A stretch of 14,596 nucleotides of DNA. Origin: Desulfobacterales bacterium (GTDB lineage: Bacteria > Desulfobacterota > Desulfobacteria > Desulfobacterales > C00003106). The notes beneath the pieces are model-generated. The model ran no database searches. It was not told the DNA's origin and was given only the letters and a program-made list of their open reading frames with translations. The stretch covers positions 1-14,596 of the forward strand of contig DAOVGD010000177.1 in the NCBI GenBank assembly GCA_030672555.1, in the 5' to 3' direction. Of the stretch, positions 7,607 to 13,028 are shown in pieces. A program made the position numbers and the translations under genes. Every line of letters begins with the position of its first letter. The first letter of the stretch is position 1.

Positions 7607-8014
7607 ATGCCAGTACTTGGTTCAAAGGGTAAGAAGCTAATTCTCATCGTTGATGATGAGGAGGCCACAAGAGATTCTTGCTTTCAAGTTCTGTCAAAAG
7701 CGGGGTACAAGGTATTGACGGCTTCGGATGGAAATGCCTGTCTATCTGAGGCGAAAAAATGCCGTCCTGATTTGGTGTTGATCGATCTGAACATGCCGGG
7801 TGTCTCCGGGCTCGAGTTAATCGATTTGTTAAACAAGGTTGCCCCTAAGATTCAGAAAGTGGTGATTACAGGGAATGCTACTATTGATCTGGACAAGGAG
7901 GTTATAGGTACCGGAAGAGCTTCTGCATATCTAAAAAAGCCTTTTATCCCGGATGAGTTGAAGTCAATTGTTCAAAGGGTTCTTAAAGAAAAGGAGAAGG
8001 ATTATGGCTCTTGA
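7607..8014 (+). CDS. stand-alone response regulator receiver protein
   Basis: A 135-aa CheY-like single receiver domain with no DNA-binding or enzyme output domain. The acidic Mg2+ pocket D16/D17 (IVDDEE), phospho-acceptor D60 (LVLIDLNMPG), switch threonine T88 (VITGNAT) and conserved lysine K111 (YLKKPF) are all present, so phosphorylation is expected. The start ATG 7607 follows GAGGA (7596-7600). The 3' end overlaps the fhs start by 11 bp in another frame, so the two are translationally coupled. The partner kinase and target are not visible. It may work by protein-protein contact, as CheY or Spo0F do. The link to C1 metabolism is inferred only from the overlap and the shared promoter. Confidence 0.92.
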   Translation: MPVLGSKGKKLILIVDDEEATRDSCFQVLSKAGYKVLTASDGNACLSEAKKCRPDLVLIDLNMPGVSGLELIDLLNKVAPKIQKVVITGNATIDLDKEVIGTGRASAYLKKPFIPDELKSIVQRVLKEKEKDYGS

Positions 8015-9767
8015 TCCAACTAAGTACAAGGACTGGCAGATTTCTGAAGATGCCGAAAAGAACATGCCTATGCCGGAGGAGTGGAGGGAAAAACTGGGCC
8101 TCCAAAAAGATGAGATCCTTCCCATGGGGAGGCTGGCAAAGCTTGACTTCCTTAAAATCATTGACCGCCTGAAAGACAAGCCCGATGGAAAGTACATAGA
8201 AGTTACCGCCATCACTCCCACGCCGCTGGGCGAAGGAAAGAGTACTACTTCATGCGGCCTTATGGAAGGTCTTGGCAAGCGCGGCGTAAACGTCGGCGGC
8301 GCCCTCAGGCAGCCTTCAGGCGGCCCCACCATGAATATCAAGGGTACTGCGGCCGGAGGCGGCATATCCCTGCTTATTCCCATGACCGAGTTTTCCCTGG
8401 GGCTTACGGGCGATATCAATGACATCATGAACGCCCACAATCTCGCCATGGTAGCTCTTACGGCCCGCATGCAGCACGAGCGCAACTACAATGACGAACA
8501 ACTGCAAAGGCTCACCGGTATGCGTCGTCTCAACATCGATCCTACCCGCGTTGAAATGGGCTGGATCATCGACTACTGTGCCCAGGCCTTGAGAAACATC
8601 ATCATCGGCATTGGCGGGCGTTTTGACGGATTTACCATGCAGTCCAAGTTCGGCATTGCCGTGGGTTCCGAATGTATGGCCATTCTTTCCATTGTCCGGG
8701 ATCTGGCAGACTTGAGAAAACGTCTCGACGAAATTACCGTGGCCTTTGACAAGAGCGGCAAGCCGGTCACCACGGGCGATTTGGAAGTAGGCGGCGCCAT
8801 GACCGCATGGATGCGCAATACGATCAATCCAACACTCATGTGCACTGCCGAGTACCAGCCCTGCATGGTGCATGCCGGGCCTTTTGCCAACATCGCCGTG
8901 GGGCAGTCTTCCATCATTGCGGACCGCATAGGGCTTAAGATGTTTGACTATCATGTCACTGAGAGCGGTTTTGGGGCGGACATCGGCTTTGAAAAATTTT
9001 GGAATGTCAAGTGCCGATACAGCGGACTGAAACCCCATGTGTCTGTTCTGACGTCTACCATCCGTGCCCTTAAGATGCACGGTGGAGGCCCCAAGGTTGT
9101 TGCGGGTCTGCCGCTTGCTGAAGAGTACACCAAGGAGAATGTGGAATTGGTGGAAAAGGGTTGTGAGAACATGGTCCATCATATCAACACCGTGCGCAAG
9201 GCAGGGATCAAGCCAGTGGTTTGTATTAACTGTTTCCATACCGATACGAATGATGAGATTGAAGCGGTCAGAAAGGCGGCCGAGGCAGCAGGAGCGCGCT
9301 GCGCCAAATCCACCCACTGGGCCAATGGCGGTGAAGGCGCCCTGGAATTCGCCGATGCAGTCATTGATGCCTGTAAAGAAGAGAACGATTTCCAACACTT
9401 GTATCCTCTGGAGATGAAACTTCGCGACCGGGTGGAACTCATTGCCAAGGAAGTGTACGGCGCAGACGGGGTTGCCTGGACACCCGAAGCTGAGGCCAAG
9501 GCCAAGATGCTTGAGGGGGACTCCCAATATGACGACTACGCCACCATGATGGTGAAGACCCATCTCAGCCTTACCCACGATCCGGCCCTGAAAGGGGTTC
9601 CCAAGGGCTGGACACTGCCGATTCGCGACGTGCTGATTTACTCCGGGGCGAAGTTTCTGTGTCCCTGCGCAGGAACTATCAGCTTGATGCCGGGAACCAG
9701 CTCAAACCCGGCTTTTCGCCGCATTGACGTAGACGTGGAGACCGGTAAGGTAAAGGGACTTTTTTAG
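8004..9767 (+). CDS. fhs: formate--tetrahydrofolate ligase
   Basis: ATP-dependent formation of 10-formyl-THF from formate and THF, the entry step of the Wood-Ljungdahl methyl branch (reversible, so it can make ATP in oxidation). The P-loop TPTPLGEGKST (72-82) is followed by the family block GTAAGGGISLLIPM and by FSLGLTGD; VVCINCFHTD, THWANGGEGALEFAD and PGTSSNPAFRRID follow in the C-terminal half. The 587-aa length is normal to slightly long. The ATG at 8004 is chosen for AAGGAG at 7991-7996 (7-nt gap); an in-frame start at 7968 lies deep within the receiver gene. Codon use appears richer in G/C-ending codons than in rnj or ftsK, perhaps reflecting high expression. The stop TAG (9765-9767) touches the next repeat element. 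Confidence 0.96.
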   Translation: MALDPTKYKDWQISEDAEKNMPMPEEWREKLGLQKDEILPMGRLAKLDFLKIIDRLKDKPDGKYIEVTAITPTPLGEGKSTTSCGLMEGLGKRGVNVGGALRQPSGGPTMNIKGTAAGGGISLLIPMTEFSLGLTGDINDIMNAHNLAMVALTARMQHERNYNDEQLQRLTGMRRLNIDPTRVEMGWIIDYCAQALRNIIIGIGGRFDGFTMQSKFGIAVGSECMAILSIVRDLADLRKRLDEITVAFDKSGKPVTTGDLEVGGAMTAWMRNTINPTLMCTAEYQPCMVHAGPFANIAVGQSSIIADRIGLKMFDYHVTESGFGADIGFEKFWNVKCRYSGLKPHVSVLTSTIRALKMHGGGPKVVAGLPLAEEYTKENVELVEKGCENMVHHINTVRKAGIKPVVCINCFHTDTNDEIEAVRKAAEAAGARCAKSTHWANGGEGALEFADAVIDACKEENDFQHLYPLEMKLRDRVELIAKEVYGADGVAWTPEAEAKAKMLEGDSQYDDYATMMVKTHLSLTHDPALKGVPKGWTLPIRDVLIYSGAKFLCPCAGTISLMPGTSSNPAFRRIDVDVETGKVKGLF

Positions 9768-9916
9768 ATTGAAGATTGATGATTTGAAAAACAGGCTTTT
9801 GATCTTTAAATAGACGATACTCGACTTTGTTATTTGAGACTTCAGTTCATCATAAGCCTTTTAAAAATGACCAAAGTCCAGCAATCGACAATCGACAATC
9901 ATAAATCGACAATCCT
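9767..9916. repeat. inverted array of 7-bp units (fhs-folD gap)
   Basis: Left arm: GATTGAA (9767), GATTGAT (9774) and GATTTGA (9781). The first unit starts on the last base of the fhs stop codon. Right arm: CAATCGA-like units in strict 7-bp register at 9882, 9889, 9896, 9903 and 9910, which are the opposite-strand counterpart (TCGATTG). Between them, an AGGCTTTTGAT segment near 9792 faces a CATAAGCCTTTT segment near 9851. The element ends about 6 bp before the folD ribosome binding site. Unit sequence and layout match the 5477-5672 element. Confidence 0.87.
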
Positions 9917-9935
9917 TACATGGGAGATTACAGCA

Positions 9936-10820
9936 ATGTCTGCAAATATTATCAGTGGAACCGAAGTCGCCAAACAGATACGGGAAGAACTGAAAAAAGA
10001 GGTGGCGGAACTGAAGGAGAAGCATGGCGTGACTCCTGGGTTGGCTACAGTGCTTGTAGGTGACGACCCAGCCTCTAAGGTATATGTGGGCCAAAAGGAG
10101 AAGTCGTGTAGTAATCTGGGGATTTACTCGAAACGAATCGATTTGCCGGGTGATACTTCCGAAGAAGACCTCCTTGCGCTGATTGATCAGCTCAACAATG
10201 ATCCGCAGATTCATGGAATATTGGTGCAGCTCCCCCTTCCAAAACATATAGATGAAGCCTGCGTCCTATATGCCATTGATCCCGAGAAAGATGTGGATGG
10301 TTTCCATCCTGTGAATGTAGGAAAGATGGTGATCGGAGAAAAGTGTTTTCTCCCCTGTACCCCTCATGGGGTGCTGGAGCTTTTGACCCGTTCCGGTGTA
10401 CAAACAGAGGGTGCAGAGGTTGTGATTGTGGGACGGAGTAACATAGTGGGAAAGCCGGTCCTGAATCTGATGCTCCAGAAACGACCCGCAGGCAATGCAA
10501 CAGTGACGCTGTGCCATACGAGAACAAAAGACCTCGCCTTCCACACGAAGCGGGCGGACATCCTGATCGTAGCTACTGGTTACCCCAAGACTGTTACCGG
10601 AGATATGGTAAAGGAAGGGGTCGTGGTAATTGATGTAGGAGTAAACCGGATAGGGCAGACTCCTGAGGGCAAATCAATTTTGGTCGGCGACGTAGACTTT
10701 GATACTGTTAAGGAAAAAGCTGCTGCTATCACACCGGTGCCCGGTGGCGTCGGCCCCATGACGATTGTCATGCTGATGAAGAATACAGTGGAAGCGGCAA
10801 GGAACACTATTGTTGAGTAG
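9936..10820 (+). CDS. folD: bifunctional methylene-THF dehydrogenase / methenyl-THF cyclohydrolase
   Basis: Catalyses 10-formyl-THF to methenyl-THF to methylene-THF, the two steps after Fhs in the methyl branch. The active-site Y-x3-K is seen in VYVGQKEKSC, the conserved Gln in VQLPLP and the Asp in PEKDVDGFHP. The NAD(P)-binding block is GRSNIVGKP, and the C-terminal PVPGGVGPMTI is diagnostic. The 294-aa length is normal. The ATG at 9936 has GGGAG at 9922-9926 (9-nt gap) and gives a family-like N-terminus. The longer in-frame start at 9834 would translate the repeat array and is rejected. The final stop TAG (10818-10820) is shared with the first unit of the downstream 8-bp array. Confidence 0.96.
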   Translation: MSANIISGTEVAKQIREELKKEVAELKEKHGVTPGLATVLVGDDPASKVYVGQKEKSCSNLGIYSKRIDLPGDTSEEDLLALIDQLNNDPQIHGILVQLPLPKHIDEACVLYAIDPEKDVDGFHPVNVGKMVIGEKCFLPCTPHGVLELLTRSGVQTEGAEVVIVGRSNIVGKPVLNLMLQKRPAGNATVTLCHTRTKDLAFHTKRADILIVATGYPKTVTGDMVKEGVVVIDVGVNRIGQTPEGKSILVGDVDFDTVKEKAAAITPVPGGVGPMTIVMLMKNTVEAARNTIVE

Positions 10821-10851
10821 TCGAGTGGTTGAGTAGTTGAGTGGTCGAGTA
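10812..10851 (+). repeat. 8-bp unit array, left arm (folD-CODH gap)
   Basis: Five contiguous units of consensus GTYGAGTR start at 10812, 10820, 10828, 10836 and 10844. The first unit includes the last sense codons of folD and most of its stop codon. The reverse-strand counterpart is at 11017-11048. Confidence 0.9.
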
Positions 10852-10860
10852 GGGAATCAG

Positions 10861-11001
10861 CAGCAATTCTAATTATGGCATTTTTTCTTTTACAATTGTG
10901 CGTTACATCCCCCTTATCCCCCTTCAAAGGGGGAATTTAACGGAAGGATTCCCCCCTTGAGGGGGGCAGGGGGGTGTTATTCTTCAAAATTAGAATTGCT
11001 G
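10861..11001. repeat. nested inverted repeat with C/G-run hairpins
   Basis: A perfect 14-bp inverted repeat, CAGCAATTCTAATT (10861-10874) and its complement (10988-11001), encloses a second pair of arms: 10905-10935 and 10947-10979. Each inner arm is itself a small hairpin: five C then five G around TTCAAA (10918-10933), and six C then six G around TTGA (10951-10966). No U-tract follows either hairpin, so an intrinsic terminator is not obvious. The layout resembles a miniature palindromic element nested inside the 8-bp arrays. Confidence 0.85.
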
Positions 11002-11016
11002 GGGGAATCAGAATCC

Positions 11017-11048
11017 GACTTGACGACTTGACTACTCAACTACTTGAC
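11017..11048 (-). repeat. 8-bp unit array, right arm (before the CODH gene)
   Basis: Four units start at 11017, 11025, 11033 and 11041 (GACTTGAC twice, TACTCAAC, TACTTGAC). On the minus strand these read GTYRAGTN, the counterpart of the array at 10812-10851. The array ends 9 bp before the Shine-Dalgarno of the CODH gene. Confidence 0.88.
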
Positions 11049-11070
11049 CAACATGATGGAGGATTTAACT

Positions 11071-13026
11071 ATGGGAACAAAAAGAACTCCCATTGGCGTT
11101 GCACCCCGCTGTCTGGGTATTGATTGCGAAGGAAGCACCTGTGTTGTGGAGCAGGCCGAGGGCCAGGGGGTTGTTACCTATATACAGCGGATGAACAGGC
11201 GTACCATTGAGCCTTGCCTTTTCGGCCAGGGAGGGACGTGCTGTCGCATTTGTTCCTTCGGCCCGTGTATGATGATTGAAGAAATCCCGGAATCGATCGG
11301 CATCTGCGGGGCCACTCCTGCTACTGTGGCGGCGCGCAATTTTTGCCGCATGGTCGCTGGTGGAGCATCTGCACACATGGACCATGGGCTTGAGACGGCA
11401 TTTGCATTTTTGGCTGCTGCCAGGGGAGAATCCGAGTACAAAATCAAAGACAAAAAGAAGCTCCGCGCGCTGGCAGAGGTCTTTGAGATTAAGACCGAAG
11501 GCCGGAGCACTGAGGATATCGCCATTGAGGTAGGTGAAAAGGCATTGGCTGAATTCGGGAAGCAGGAAGGAGGCATCTACTGTATACGGAGGGCTCCTGA
11601 AAAACGTCAGGAATTGTGGAAAAAGACGGGTGTACTCCCCCGGGGCATACAGAGGGAAGTGGTGGAGATTATGCACCGGACCCACATGGGGACCGACCAG
11701 GACCATGAAAATCTGATTTTTCAGGCAACTCGATGTGCCCTGGCAGACGGGTGGGGCGGTTCCATGATATCTACCGAACTCCAGGACATTATGTTTGGGA
11801 CACCAGTTCCGACCAGGGCGCTGGTCAATCTCGGTGTGCTTGCCGAAGATGAGGTCAATGTGGTCGTGCATGGTCACGAGCCGATCCTCTCCGAAGCAAT
11901 GGCCATGGTTGCCCAGGATCCGGAGTTGATAGAGGCAGCCAAAAACGCGGGGGCAAGGGGGATCAATCTGGTCGGTGTCTGCTGCACGGGCAATGAGGTC
12001 CTTATGCGTCACGGGATTCCTGTTGCAGGAAGCTTTATCCAGCAGGAAGTCGTACTTGCAACAGGCGCGGTAGAGGCGATGGTGGTAGACATTCAATGTA
12101 TAATGCAGTCTCTTCCTGCTGTGGCGGCATGTTTCCATACCGAAGTGATTACTACATCCGACAGGGCAAAAATACCCGGTGCCAAACATATCGAAGTAGA
12201 CCATCATAACGCGGTCCAGACGGCAAGGCAGATCATCCAACGTGCAATTGACCGGTATCCCAAGAGAAGGGAGATCAATATTCCCAAAAACAAGATGGAT
12301 GTTGTGGCCGGATTCAGCCACGAGACCATCAACCACATGCTGGGCGGTGCTTTCCGGGCGTCATACCGTCCCTTGAATGATAATATCATCAACGGCCGTA
12401 TCCGGGGGGTCGGAGCAGTTGTCGGATGTGACAGTACGCGCGTACGTTCCGGGTACGTGCATACCACCGTGGTAAAGGAATTGATCAAAAATAATGTCCT
12501 GGTTCTTGTTACCGGCTGTGCCGCCACTGCATGCGGACGCGCGGGACTTTTGCGCCCCGAGGCTGCAGATCTGGCCGGGCCGGGCTTGAGAGAAGTATGT
12601 GAGACAGTAGGTATGCCTCCGGTATTGCACATGGGGTCATGTGTGGACAACAGCCGGATATTGATCGCCGCAACAGAGATCGTGCGTGAGGGCGGCCTTG
12701 GTGACGATATCAGCGAGGTCCCTGCGGCAGGGTGTGCGCCGGAATGGATGAGTGAAAAGGCGATATCGATAGGGCACTATTTCGTTGCAAGCGGTGTATA
12801 TGTGGTGTTTGGCCGCACCTTCCCCACTACCAACAGCAAGGTGCTGACCGACTATCTCTTCCGCGGCATTGCTGAAGAATATGGGGGAAAATGGGCTGTT
12901 GAAGAGGATCCGGTAAAGATGGCGCAATTGATGATACAACATATTGAGGAATCACGGGAGGCCCTTGGTATCCAGGCGAAGAAGGAGAGGGTACTCTTTG
13001 ATATGGAAATGAGACGCGAGTTGTAA
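11071..13026 (+). CDS. cooS: anaerobic carbon monoxide dehydrogenase catalytic subunit (Ni-Fe-S)
   Basis: Reversible CO/CO2 conversion at a [Ni-4Fe-4S] C-cluster. Start ATG 11071 has GGAGG at 11058-11062 (8-nt gap), giving 651 aa; upstream in-frame ATGs at 11044 and 11053 are less likely. The N-terminal cysteines C49, C57, C58, C61, C66 and C79 have the spacing of the D and B clusters. All six C-cluster ligands are recognisable: H269 (VHGHEP), C304 or C305, C343, C453, C483 and C524. K563 (SEKA) fits the proton-transfer lysine. Three further cysteines (C14, C19, C24) lie in an N-terminal extension. Its place after fhs and folD suggests the CODH of CODH/ACS (acsA), but no acsB is visible, so a monofunctional CooS is possible. 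The stop is 2 bp before hdrA. Confidence 0.95.
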   Translation: MGTKRTPIGVAPRCLGIDCEGSTCVVEQAEGQGVVTYIQRMNRRTIEPCLFGQGGTCCRICSFGPCMMIEEIPESIGICGATPATVAARNFCRMVAGGASAHMDHGLETAFAFLAAARGESEYKIKDKKKLRALAEVFEIKTEGRSTEDIAIEVGEKALAEFGKQEGGIYCIRRAPEKRQELWKKTGVLPRGIQREVVEIMHRTHMGTDQDHENLIFQATRCALADGWGGSMISTELQDIMFGTPVPTRALVNLGVLAEDEVNVVVHGHEPILSEAMAMVAQDPELIEAAKNAGARGINLVGVCCTGNEVLMRHGIPVAGSFIQQEVVLATGAVEAMVVDIQCIMQSLPAVAACFHTEVITTSDRAKIPGAKHIEVDHHNAVQTARQIIQRAIDRYPKRREINIPKNKMDVVAGFSHETINHMLGGAFRASYRPLNDNIINGRIRGVGAVVGCDSTRVRSGYVHTTVVKELIKNNVLVLVTGCAATACGRAGLLRPEAADLAGPGLREVCETVGMPPVLHMGSCVDNSRILIAATEIVREGGLGDDISEVPAAGCAPEWMSEKAISIGHYFVASGVYVVFGRTFPTTNSKVLTDYLFRGIAEEYGGKWAVEEDPVKMAQLMIQHIEESREALGIQAKKERVLFDMEMRREL

Positions 13027-13028
13027 TT

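Noticed and set aside
8316..9578. 420-codon open frame on the minus strand inside fhs
   Set aside because: It is antisense to a clear fhs; its length follows from codon bias. No family motif or RBS was seen.
9834..9935. Longer FolD start
   Set aside because: It would translate the repeat element; ATG 9936 has an RBS and the family N-terminus.
10918..10966. Two rho-independent terminators (C-run/G-run hairpins)
   Set aside because: Stems are strong but neither is followed by a T-tract on either strand, and they belong to a larger palindrome.
11065..12336. 423-codon open frame on the minus strand inside the CODH gene
   Set aside because: It is antisense shadow of a well-supported gene, with a composition typical of reverse-read coding DNA.
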